From: Alistipes indistinctus YIT 12060
Lineage (GTDB): Bacteria > Bacteroidota > Bacteroidia > Bacteroidales > Rikenellaceae
Direction of reading: 5' to 3'
Assembly (NCBI RefSeq): GCF_025144995.1
Contig: NZ_CP102250.1
Location: 1,798,001 to 1,862,000 of the forward strand
Length of the DNA stretch: 64,000 nt
Positions 56,650-64,000 of the stretch are shown in pieces (positions within the stretch are counted from its first letter, which is position 1; every line of letters begins with the position of its first letter). Both the position numbers and the translations under genes were made by a program. The notes beneath the pieces are model-generated. The model was not told where the DNA came from and did no database searches. It saw only the letters and a program-made list of their open reading frames with translations.

Positions 56650-57132
56650 TTATTCCTGTTTTACCAGATCTTCCAACAGGCCTTCACAGGCATCTTCGAG
56701 CAGATCGAGTACCAGTTCGAACCCCTCGTGCCCTTCGTAATAAGGGTCTGGAACGTAGGTGGCGTCGGAACGGCGGCAGAAGGCCACCATCCGGTAGATT
56801 TTCGCTGCGGCTTCCGTCGACGGGGCAAGGCGGTGTACACGTTCGTAATTGCTGTCGTCCATCACCACGATCCGGTCGAATGTTTCGAAGTCGTCGGGCG
56901 TGATCTTCCGCGAGCGGCTCGTGAGCGCATAGCCGCGTTTGGATGCGGCCTGCCGCATCCGGTGGTCGGCGGGCTCTCCGGCATGGCCGCCATAGGTTCC
57001 GGCCGAATCGATTACAAAGTTATCGTGCAGGCCAGCCCGGTCGACGAGCTGCTGCATGACTGCTTCGGCGGCCGGGGAACGGCAGATGTTTCCGAGACAG
57101 ACGAATAGAATTTTATGCGGTTTCTGTTTCAT
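56650..57132 (-). CDS. Low-molecular-weight protein-tyrosine phosphatase
   Basis: A 160-residue phosphatase. The active-site loop C-x5-R-S is VCLGNICRSP (residues 11-20), and the general-acid Asp is in VPDPYYEGHEGF. In capsule loci such enzymes regulate polysaccharide export; here no such genes adjoin, so the target is unknown. It is divergent from tsaB. Confidence 0.93.
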   Translation of the reverse strand: MKQKPHKILFVCLGNICRSPAAEAVMQQLVDRAGLHDNFVIDSAGTYGGHAGEPADHRMRQAASKRGYALTSRSRKITPDDFETFDRIVVMDDSNYERVHRLAPSTEAAAKIYRMVAFCRRSDATYVPDPYYEGHEGFELVLDLLEDACEGLLEDLVKQE

Positions 57133-57244
57133 GGCATATCCGGGTCAAACGATTCCAAAGATACGCTTTTCACAGAAAAACGGCCGTCCGCTCCCGAATT
57201 TTCTCGTTTTTATGTATCTTGCAACGTCAAATCCGAAGTATTTT

Positions 57245-57958
57245 ATGGCGTTACTGTTGTGTATCGAGGCGGGCACCGACATCGGTTCCGTCGCATTGGC
57301 TAAAAACGACCGTCTGCTTTCCCTGCGTGAGAGTTGCGAAAGCCGTCAGCACGCCCAGAACCTGGCTGTCTATGTCGAGGAAATTTTGCGCGAGAACGAC
57401 CTCGACGCAAAAGACCTTGATGCCGTAGCGGTCGGAATGGGCCCCGGTTCCTACACCGGTTTGCGGATCTGCGTGTCACTGGCCAAAGGAATTTGCTACG
57501 GGGCCGGGATTCCGCTGATCGCGGTGGGAAGCCTCGAAGCCCTGACTCGGGTGGCGTTGGAAGATTATGAGGCGGGGATTCTCAATGTGGACGACATCAG
57601 CGATGCCATTCTCCTGCCGATGATCGACGCGCGGCGCATGGAGGTCTACTGCCAGCAGTTCGATGCCCAGGCTCACCCTTTATCCGGGGTCGAAGCGAAG
57701 GTTGTCACGGCCGAAAGTTTTCTCGATGAACGCCGTGCGGGGCGGACGATGGTGTTGTTCGGCAGCGGGGCAGGCAAATGCAAAGAGCTTTTTCCCGAGG
57801 ATAACGTGCGGCTGGTGGAGGTCACTCCGTCGGCCCGGGGGTTGGTTAAACCGGCCTATGAAGCGTTCCGGCACAAGAAATTCGAAGATATTGCCTACTT
57901 CGAGCCCTTTTATCTGAAAGATTTTGTCGTTACTCCTTCGTCGAAAAAAATATTTTGA
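57245..57958 (+). CDS. tsaB: tRNA threonylcarbamoyladenosine biosynthesis protein TsaB
   Basis: A 237-residue partner of TsaD in making the t6A modification next to the anticodon of ANN-decoding tRNAs. The ASKHA-fold start is LCIEAGTDIGSVAL, followed by the conserved MGPGSYTGLRICVSLAKG (18 residues). The start MALLLCIEAG was chosen; upstream in-frame codons overlap the phosphatase gene. A TATCTTG box at 57215-57221 may be its -7 element. tRNA-Gln follows at once. Confidence 0.93.
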   Translation: MALLLCIEAGTDIGSVALAKNDRLLSLRESCESRQHAQNLAVYVEEILRENDLDAKDLDAVAVGMGPGSYTGLRICVSLAKGICYGAGIPLIAVGSLEALTRVALEDYEAGILNVDDISDAILLPMIDARRMEVYCQQFDAQAHPLSGVEAKVVTAESFLDERRAGRTMVLFGSGAGKCKELFPEDNVRLVEVTPSARGLVKPAYEAFRHKKFEDIAYFEPFYLKDFVVTPSSKKIF

Positions 57959-57967
57959 TTATATTTG
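57937..57967 (+). promoter_or_regulatory. Promoter of tRNA-Gln
   Basis: TTCG (57937-57940) and TATATTTG (57960-57967) with a 19-bp spacer; the -7 box is a full match, the -33 is one base off. It overlaps the end of tsaB. Confidence 0.65.
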
Positions 57968-57993
57968 CACCCACAAACCGAAAGGTTGGACAT

Positions 57994-58064
57994 TGACCTA
58001 TGGTGTAATGGCAACACTACAGATTCTGGATCTGTCGTTCTTGGTTCGAATCCAGGTAGGTCAA
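57994..58064 (+). tRNA. tRNA-Gln(CUG)
   Basis: The acceptor TGACCTA pairs with TAGGTCA, the D arm contains TGGTGTAATGGCA, the anticodon loop TTCTGGA gives CTG, and the T loop is TTGGTTCGAATCCAG. CCA is not encoded. About 71 bases. Confidence 0.95.
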
Positions 58065-58065
58065 C

Positions 58066-58097
58066 AAAAGCCCGCATTGCAAGATGCGGGCTTTTTG
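58066..58097 (+). terminator. Terminator of tRNA-Gln
   Basis: GCCCGCAT (58070-58077) pairs with ATGCGGGC (58084-58091) and is followed by TTTTT; flanking A and T extend the stem. Confidence 0.88.
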
Positions 58098-58175
58098 TGT
58101 ATTGAGGCTTTTTATGTTTTGGAGATTGAAGTGGATGCACTTCGCATCCTGATCGGGCTGCCGACAATCATCGGA

Positions 58176-59288
58176 CTATGAATTTTTCCGGTAGCTCAGT
58201 ACCGCCCACAGGTTCAGGACAACGGCGAAGATGGCCAGCGCTGCGAACTGTACTGTAAGTTGTGAGAAGGGACTCCCTTTGAGGTAGACCAGCCGCATCA
58301 CCTGCATCAGGTATTTCAGGGGGTTGAGGATCGTAATATCCTGCGCCCACTGCGGCATACTGCTGATTGGAGTGAACAGACCGCTGAGCAGAATCAGGAT
58401 CACCATGAAAAACATCATCACGAAGGTCGCCTGCTGCATCGTGTCGGAATGGTTCGAAATCATGAGGCCGAAGCCCGAGATGGTCAGTACGAAAAGCCCG
58501 GCAGCCGCGTAAATAGTGACGATGCTTCCGGCCGGTGCCAGTCCGTAGAAAAGCCGGGCGAGGCCGAAGCAGAGTGTCAGGACGAAGAATCCGATCGACC
58601 AGTAGGGGATCAGTTTCGCGAGGATGAAGGTAAATTTGCCTACCGGCGTGACGTTGATCTGTTCGATGGTCCCCGCCTCTTTCTCTGCGACGATATTCAG
58701 CGCGGGCATGAAACCGCATAGCATCGTCAGGAGCATCACCATCAGCGCCGGGACCATGAATACTTTGTAGTCCATGTGCGGGTTGAACTTGTTTTGCGGA
58801 ATTACCTCGACGACGGGAATATCGGTCGCAGTGGCGTATGCGCGGTTCTCTTCCGCGATTTCCGTTGCGAAATCCATGGCTACCGACGATGCGTAAATGC
58901 TGCCGAGGCTTCCTTTCATTCCGTTTACGGCGTTGGCCGAAATCATGACGGGCGCCATGCCGTCTCGCGTGATATCGCGTTCGAAATGTTCGGGAATTTC
59001 GAGAATCAGGTCGGCCGAACCGCGTTCGATCCGGTGCATTGCTGCCCCGTAACTCTCAGCGGCGGATTCGAGGTGCAGGTAGCGCGAGGCATCCACTTTC
59101 CCGGTCAGCCGCGACGAATAGCTGCTGTGATCGTTGTCCACGACCGTCACGTTGATGTTGCGCATCTCCATATTGGCCGCCCAAGGGAAGAGCCCCATCA
59201 TCATCAGCGGCATCATGATCAGGATGCCCGGTAACATCCCGCCGCGCAGGAGCTGTTTGAACTCTTTTTCCAATAAAAATTTCAGCAT
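58176..59288 (-). CDS. ABC-2 type transporter permease (YbhR/YbhS-like)
   Basis: A 370-residue inner-membrane permease, last gene of the second exporter operon. One N-terminal helix (about 17-36) is followed by a large extracytoplasmic domain and then five to six helices from about residue 175, including the family motif EKEAGTIEQINVTPVGKFTF (20 residues). It starts 2 bp after the preceding permease. With its partner it forms the channel of an ABC exporter of the YbhFSR type. Confidence 0.92.
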   Translation of the reverse strand: MLKFLLEKEFKQLLRGGMLPGILIMMPLMMMGLFPWAANMEMRNINVTVVDNDHSSYSSRLTGKVDASRYLHLESAAESYGAAMHRIERGSADLILEIPEHFERDITRDGMAPVMISANAVNGMKGSLGSIYASSVAMDFATEIAEENRAYATATDIPVVEVIPQNKFNPHMDYKVFMVPALMVMLLTMLCGFMPALNIVAEKEAGTIEQINVTPVGKFTFILAKLIPYWSIGFFVLTLCFGLARLFYGLAPAGSIVTIYAAAGLFVLTISGFGLMISNHSDTMQQATFVMMFFMVILILLSGLFTPISSMPQWAQDITILNPLKYLMQVMRLVYLKGSPFSQLTVQFAALAIFAVVLNLWAVLSYRKNS

Positions 59289-59290
59289 GG

Positions 59291-60409
59291 CTACTCCAAT
59301 CGGTATTTAAACAATTTGAGGCTTATGGTTACCAAAACCACGGCCATTATGCCCAGAACGATGAACTCTTGCAGTGCGAAGAGCGGCGAAACGCCCTCGA
59401 TCATGATTTTCCGCACGGCCATGATGTACCATTTGGCCGGGACGAAGTTCGACAAGAGACGCAGAATGCCGGGCATGTTTTCGACCGGAAACATCATGCC
59501 TGAAAGGAGCATCACCGGCATCATCAGTCCCATGCCCGAAATAAGCATCGCCGCCATTTGTGTCTTGGCGAGCGTCGAAATCAGCATACCAAGCGACAGT
59601 GCGACGAAGATAAACAGCATCGACAGCGCCGTGAGCCAGAAGAGGCTTCCGGCGACCGGGACATGCAGCACGAAGACCGACAGTAACAGGATCGTGATGA
59701 GGTTTACGCACGAAAGGGTGAAGTAGGGGACGGTTTTCGCGAGGATGATCCAGATCGGTTTCATCGGCGAGACCAGCAGCACTTCCATTGTACCGCGCTC
59801 CTTTTCGCGTACGATTGAAATGGCTGTCATCATCGCGCAGATCAGAATCAGGATCAGTCCCATCACGCCCGGGACGAAGTTGTACGATCCTTCCATTTGC
59901 GGGTTATAGAGCAGTTTCACGGTCGGGACGATTACCGGTGAGACGGCTCCGCCGCCTGTTTGTTCCGCAAGCAGTTCCTGCGAGGCGGCCGTGATCACGC
60001 TCGTTGCATAGTTCGTCGCGGTGGTAGCCGTATTGGGGTCGGTGCCGTCGGCGATTACCTGCACATCCGCTTTACCGGTATGCAGCAGCGTTTCATTGAA
60101 CCGTTCCGGGAAAACGATCCCCAGGTCGATCGAATTGCTCTGGAATCCCTTTTCGATATCTTCTGCGGTCGTTGCGTTGCCGACGACGGTGAAGTAGCGG
60201 TTGGCGCCGAAGTGCGAAACGATACGTTGCGTGGCGACGTCTTTCGAAGGGTCGAGGATGGTTACGCGCACGTTTTTCACCTCGGTCGAGATCGCGAAGC
60301 CGAACAGGATGATTTCGACGATGGGGATACCCAGTACGATCAGCATCGTCCGCCGGTCGCGCAGGATGTGGTAAAATTCTTTTTTTACGAATGCAAAAAA
60401 CTGTTTCAT
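59291..60409 (-). CDS. ABC-2 type transporter permease (YbhR/YbhS-like)
   Basis: A 372-residue permease with the same plan: helix about 22-41 (MLIVLGIPIVEIILFGFA), periplasmic domain to about 175, then helices with the motif VREKERGTMEVLLVSPMKPI (20 residues). It lies 79 bp after the ATPase gene. Likely a heterodimer with the next permease. Confidence 0.92.
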   Translation of the reverse strand: MKQFFAFVKKEFYHILRDRRTMLIVLGIPIVEIILFGFAISTEVKNVRVTILDPSKDVATQRIVSHFGANRYFTVVGNATTAEDIEKGFQSNSIDLGIVFPERFNETLLHTGKADVQVIADGTDPNTATTATNYATSVITAASQELLAEQTGGGAVSPVIVPTVKLLYNPQMEGSYNFVPGVMGLILILICAMMTAISIVREKERGTMEVLLVSPMKPIWIILAKTVPYFTLSCVNLITILLLSVFVLHVPVAGSLFWLTALSMLFIFVALSLGMLISTLAKTQMAAMLISGMGLMMPVMLLSGMMFPVENMPGILRLLSNFVPAKWYIMAVRKIMIEGVSPLFALQEFIVLGIMAVVLVTISLKLFKYRLE

Positions 60410-60488
60410 GCCTGTTGGTTGTGTTGCGGGCCGTCCCGCAGGTTGTCCGGCTTCCGGCAGCCTGCCTGTCGTGTCGGTCCGGAGTGTT

Positions 60489-61277
60489 TTATTCCCCGCG
60501 TTTGGCGGTGCGGGCGAGGTAATGGAACACGCCTTCCATATCTTCCGTATGGAACTGTTTTTTCAGTTCGGCGGGCGTGTCCAGCGCCTCGATGCGGCCG
60601 TCCACCATGATCGAGACTCGGTTGCAGTATTCCGCTTCGTCCATATAGTGTGTGGTGACGAAGACCGTGATCCCGCGGTCGGCAGCGTCGTAGATCAGTT
60701 CCCAAAACTGCCGTCGTGTGGAGGGGTCGACTCCTCCGGTCGGCTCGTCGAGGAAAACGATCTTCGGCTCGTGGAAAATCGCCACCGAAAAGGCCAATTT
60801 CTGTTTCCATCCCAACGGCAGGGAGCGTACCAGTGCGTCACGTTCCTGTTCGAAGCCGAGCGTATGGAGCAGCGAGTCGGTTTTGGCGGCGATTTCGTCC
60901 GTTTTCATGCCGTAAATACCGCCGAACAGACGGATATTCTCCCACACCTTCAGGTCTTCGTAAAGCGAGAATTTCTGGCTCATATAGCCGATGTTGCGCT
61001 TGACCTGTTCGCTTTCGCGCGCGATGTCGTAGCCGGCCACGAGCCCTTTGCCCGAGGTAGGTTTGCTCAGGCCGCAAAGCATCCGCATCGCGGTGGTCTT
61101 GCCGGCTCCGTTAGCGCCGAGAAATCCGAAGATTTCACCCGGGGCCACGCTGAAGCTGATGCCGTCGACTGCCGTAAAACTGCCGAAACGTTTGGTCAGT
61201 TTCTCAGTCCGGATGACGGCTTCGTGGCCGGATGCGAATTGCGAGCACGGCCGGAAATTGTCTTTTGTCGTGTCCAT
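60489..61277 (-). CDS. ABC transporter ATP-binding protein
   Basis: A 262-residue ATPase starting at MDTTKDNFRPCS. It has Walker A GANGAGKTTAMR, Q-loop YMSQKFSLYEDL, Walker B KIVFLDEPTGGVD and H-loop TTHYMDEA. The signature motif is degenerate: RSLPLGWKQKLAF in place of LSGGxxQ, a known feature of one half of YbhF-type tandem ATPases. It acts with the second ATPase at 61397, where YbhF has the two domains fused. Confidence 0.92.
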   Translation of the reverse strand: MDTTKDNFRPCSQFASGHEAVIRTEKLTKRFGSFTAVDGISFSVAPGEIFGFLGANGAGKTTAMRMLCGLSKPTSGKGLVAGYDIARESEQVKRNIGYMSQKFSLYEDLKVWENIRLFGGIYGMKTDEIAAKTDSLLHTLGFEQERDALVRSLPLGWKQKLAFSVAIFHEPKIVFLDEPTGGVDPSTRRQFWELIYDAADRGITVFVTTHYMDEAEYCNRVSIMVDGRIEALDTPAELKKQFHTEDMEGVFHYLARTAKRGE

Positions 61278-61396
61278 ATTGCGTTGTATCTGTTCGCGGG
61301 TTGCGGATCGTGTTTTCCAGGAGGATCGTGTGTCCCTGAAATGTAGCGGGTGTCCCTTGCCCGGGAAGGTATATCTGGTTTTCCTGGGAATATGCC

Positions 61397-62314
61397 TTAC
61401 CGGTGTTCGCGCGCGAGTTTCATGTAACAATCCTCGATTCCGGCCCGGATCGTCTCGATTTCGACATCGTGGTGGCCCAGTCCGGAAAGATAATCGCGCA
61501 GTTCCTGTTCGGTCGGTTTCCCATCGGTGGTGACATGGTGGCGGGCGCCGAAGGTAAAGGCTGAAGTGACGTGCGGGTTTGCGCGCAGGTCGCGTAAAAG
61601 TTTCGACATATTGTCGCTGCCGACGGCCCAAAGCGGTTCGCCGAAGTTGTCGGCAATGTGCTGCGGCGTATCGATGCCGATGAACCGACCGTCGAGGATT
61701 AGTGCGATCCGGTCGCAAAGCGACGCTTCGTCCATGTAAGGCGTCGAGACGAGGATCGTGATTCCCTGCTGTTTAAGTTGCCGTAGCATCTCCCACAACT
61801 CCTTGCGCGAGACGGGATCGACCCCTGTGGTCGGCTCGTCGAGGAACAGCACCGAAGGTTTGTGGATCAGTGCGCAGCTCAAGGCCAGTTTCTGTTTCAT
61901 CCCGCCGGAAAGGGCTCCGGCCTTGCGGTCTTTGAACGGCTCGATCTGGCTGTATATGTCCTTGATGAGGTGGTAGTTTTCCCGGATCGTCGTGCCGAAC
62001 ACCGTGGCAAAAAAAGTGAGGTTCTCTTCGACTGTCATGTCCTGGTAGAGGGAGAAGCGTCCCGGCATATAGCCCACGCAGTTGCGGATCGCTTTGTAGT
62101 CGCGCACGATGTCGAGTCCGTCCACGCTGGCCGTACCGCTGTCGGGCAGGATCAGCGTTGTGAGGATCCGGAAGAGCGACGTTTTGCCTGCTCCGTCAGG
62201 GCCGATGATCCCGAAGATCTCACCGTGCCCGGCCTCGAAGCTGACGCCGTGCAGCGCCTGCACGGCGCCTTTCCGGTAGCTTTTGACAATGTCGTGTACT
62301 TCGACTGCAGCCAT
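61397..62314 (-). CDS. ABC transporter ATP-binding protein
   Basis: A 305-residue ATPase. It has Walker A GPDGAGKTSLFR, signature ALSGGMKQKLAL, Walker B SVLFLDEPTTGVD and the switch STPYMDEA with Thr-Pro in place of the usual His. Its C-terminal extension (about 225-305) is of the DUF4162 type. The ATG shares a base with the adaptor stop (TAATG), so they are coupled. It pairs with the degenerate-signature ATPase after it. Confidence 0.93.
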   Translation of the reverse strand: MAAVEVHDIVKSYRKGAVQALHGVSFEAGHGEIFGIIGPDGAGKTSLFRILTTLILPDSGTASVDGLDIVRDYKAIRNCVGYMPGRFSLYQDMTVEENLTFFATVFGTTIRENYHLIKDIYSQIEPFKDRKAGALSGGMKQKLALSCALIHKPSVLFLDEPTTGVDPVSRKELWEMLRQLKQQGITILVSTPYMDEASLCDRIALILDGRFIGIDTPQHIADNFGEPLWAVGSDNMSKLLRDLRANPHVTSAFTFGARHHVTTDGKPTEQELRDYLSGLGHHDVEIETIRAGIEDCYMKLAREHR

Positions 62315-63207
62315 TATTTCCCGAATTTTACATCTGCGTACATGCCGATCTTGAGCAGGCCGTCGTTCGGGACGGCGATTTTCACAGCATAGACCAGGTT
62401 GGCGCGTTCGTCGCGCGTCTGGATTGTTTTGGGCGTGAATTCGGCCTTGTCGGCGATCCAGATTACCCGTCCTTCGTATTGGCGGCTCTCCTTGTCCCCC
62501 GCATCCGCGAACACGCGTGCCGGGTCGCCCAGCTTCAGTTCGGTGAGTTGGCCCGAACTGATGTAGGCCCGCAGCTTCATGCTGTCCGTATCGGCGATCT
62601 TGAACAGCGGTTTGCCCTGTGCAGTCACTTCGCCCCGTTCGGCGTATTTCGTCAGTACGGTCCCCGATATCGGGCTTTTGATCCGGCATTTGCCGAGCTG
62701 GTCTTCGACTTGCGCAATCTGTATTTCAAGCCCCGAGCTCTCCTCGCTCACGCCCCGGTTGTTGTTCTCGAGCGTCGAACGCTGCGCGGCAAGCTGCTTT
62801 TCGAGTACTGCGAGTTGCGAGTTGATGTCGTCGAGCTGCTTGGTGTTCGCCGCATTCGACCGGATCAGGTTCTGCACGCGGCGCTGTTCGAGTTTCTGCT
62901 TGTCGATCTGTTCGAGGGTTGCGGCGATCTGCTTGGCAATGTCCTGACGGCGGCTCTGCGTCGCACCGATGCTCTTTTCGAGCTGCAGTTTCTTGAGGTA
63001 AAGCTGAATGCTGTCGATCGATCCTACTACCTCGCCTGCGGTGAGGCGCTGGCCCTCTTCGACGTCGAACCGTTCGATCCGGCCGTTGCCCTCGGCCGAA
63101 ACGATCACTTCGGTCGCTTCGAACGTCCCCGATGCGTCGTAATCCCCGTTGCGGTTCGAACAGGCTGCCGCCAGCAGTGCCAGCGCAATGAGTGCGGTTG
63201 TTTTCAT
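62314..63207 (-). CDS. HlyD-family periplasmic adaptor lipoprotein (YbhG-like)
   Basis: A 297-residue membrane fusion protein with an SpII signal (LALLAAACSN, lipobox cysteine at about residue 16). Features are a lipoyl half (VSAEGNGRIERFDVEEGQRL, 20 residues), a long alpha-hairpin with heptads (about 75-165), and a beta-barrel domain from CRIKSPISGTVLTKYAERGE. It connects the ABC-2 transporter with the TolC protein encoded upstream. Confidence 0.92.
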   Translation of the reverse strand: MKTTALIALALLAAACSNRNGDYDASGTFEATEVIVSAEGNGRIERFDVEEGQRLTAGEVVGSIDSIQLYLKKLQLEKSIGATQSRRQDIAKQIAATLEQIDKQKLEQRRVQNLIRSNAANTKQLDDINSQLAVLEKQLAAQRSTLENNNRGVSEESSGLEIQIAQVEDQLGKCRIKSPISGTVLTKYAERGEVTAQGKPLFKIADTDSMKLRAYISSGQLTELKLGDPARVFADAGDKESRQYEGRVIWIADKAEFTPKTIQTRDERANLVYAVKIAVPNDGLLKIGMYADVKFGK

Positions 63208-63297
63208 CTTTTTATCGGTATTTTATTATTATTCCGGTCGCTTATTGCCGGTTGCCGCTGTTGGCGGCCGGCGTGTTGTTTGATTTGTCGCGGGGTT

Positions 63298-64000
63298 TCA
63301 GTTGTTGGTCAGGTTTTTCAGGTTGTAAAGGCTCATCAGCAACTGCATGCGGTGCAAAGCTTGGTTCTGGCGTGCCGTTTCGGCTGCCGTCACGTCGTCC
63401 ATGTAATCCGTGACGCTCATCGTCCCTTCCGCCACTTTCGCCTCCGAAGCGCGCTTGATGTTGTCGCGCAGGGTGATGATTTCGCCGTCGTCGGCCAGCG
63501 TGCGGCGGTATTTTTCGATCTCGCCGTTCCCGGAGCTGATCTGCTGGCGCGTGTTGAACAGGAAGGTTTCACGCTGTACGGCGATGTTGTCCCGGTTTAC
63601 GTCGATTTGGCGCAGGTCGTTCCGTTTGGTATAGAAATTCCCGAAATTCCACGACAGCCGGATACCCCCGATCGCGTAGGCTTTGAAGCCGCTTTGCAGC
63701 ATATTGAGCCCCGGATTGCCGTAAGCACCCTGGATAAATGCGCTCAGGCGGGGCATATTTTTCGCGGTGACGGCTTTGGCCTGTGCGTCGAGCAGGCTGT
63801 TCTGCGCGTTGAACAAATGCAGTTCGGGGCGCCGGATTTCTGGAAGCGGCTGTTTGTCCGCTGCTATCGGTTGAATCAGCTCGGTGTGGGCCAGATCCGT
63901 TCCGGTGAAAGCCCCTAACATTTGCCGATAGGCCTTGCAGGTCGCTTCCAGTTCGGCGCGTCGCTGGCGGTTCGAGAGTTGTTCGACTTTTACGGCATCG
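63298..64000 (-). CDS. TolC-family outer-membrane efflux protein, N-terminus beyond window
   Basis: The C-terminal part (about 234 residues) of a TolC-type channel. The frame is open through base 64000, so the start lies outside. The coiled-coil end and the repeat AYAIGGIRLSWNFGNFYTKR (20 residues) with long helices after it are typical; the end is LMSLYNLKNLTNN. It is the first visible gene of an operon with the adaptor, two ATPases and two permeases, 90 bp before the adaptor. Confidence 0.88.
   Translation of the reverse strand, partial: DAVKVEQLSNRQRRAELEATCKAYRQMLGAFTGTDLAHTELIQPIAADKQPLPEIRRPELHLFNAQNSLLDAQAKAVTAKNMPRLSAFIQGAYGNPGLNMLQSGFKAYAIGGIRLSWNFGNFYTKRNDLRQIDVNRDNIAVQRETFLFNTRQQISSGNGEIEKYRRTLADDGEIITLRDNIKRASEAKVAEGTMSVTDYMDDVTAAETARQNQALHRMQLLMSLYNLKNLTNN

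Noticed and set aside
1-64000. CRISPR arrays and insertion sequences
   Set aside because: No regularly spaced direct repeats and no transposase genes with terminal inverted repeats were seen on reading through.

Overview
The window looks like a chromosome segment of a GC-rich gut Bacteroidota, most like Alistipes or another member of the Rikenellaceae. The reasons are Bacteroidota-type promoters (TTTG, 19-21 bp, TAnnTTTG) in front of several genes, few Shine-Dalgarno sites, SpII lipoproteins, secreted alpha-L-rhamnosidases, a bacterial GH3-family protein, a DUF3467 protein and Bacteroidota-style efflux operons. The genus is an inference; no rRNA gene is present.

Layout. Positions 1-37668 are backbone: a 5'-truncated pyruvate:ferredoxin oxidoreductase, trkA, a GH3-family protein, a D-2-hydroxyacid dehydrogenase, a glycosyltransferase, a deoxynucleoside kinase, an RNA m5C methyltransferase, ruvB, a GH78 rhamnosidase, DUF3467, a peroxiredoxin, an AlkZ-like winged-helix protein, tRNA-Ser(CGA), a tetR/lipoprotein/beta-barrel cluster (the barrel is frameshifted), a large GH106-like lipoprotein and two GNAT acetyltransferases. 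From 34202 down to 25400 on the minus strand lies one operon: a MacAB/TolC-type exporter followed by its own NtrC-type regulator and histidine kinase. A candidate sigma-54 promoter and an upstream palindromic activator site lie just before its first gene. A periplasmic-domain sensor kinase is divergent from it.

Positions about 37669-49971 form an AT-rich integrative element. It lies between a tRNA-Ser 3'-end remnant (left) and an intact tRNA-Ser(UGA) (right), with a frameshifted tyrosine recombinase next to the tRNA. It carries a GC-rich hipBA pair, then a leftover HTH gene and a locus with the gene order DUF4007 protein, large P-loop ATPase, small protein, PAPS-reductase-like protein, DUF262/DUF1524 protein. 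This is the composition of an SspBCD-SspE phosphorothioation defence system. Every gene of it except the PAPS-reductase-like one is broken by single-base indels, about 15 in all counting the integrase and HTH gene, yet I saw no independent nonsense mutation in the pieces I joined. The island is therefore recently decayed, or the AT-rich stretch is poorly sequenced. A 42-bp perfect palindrome and a candidate small RNA lie near the left end.

Positions 50044-64000 return to backbone: HU, lspA, yraN-pepE, purN, acpP-fabF-rnc, radC, a low-molecular-weight phosphatase, tsaB, tRNA-Gln(CUG), and a second exporter operon (TolC, HlyD lipoprotein, two ABC ATPases, two ABC-2 permeases) that runs off the right edge.
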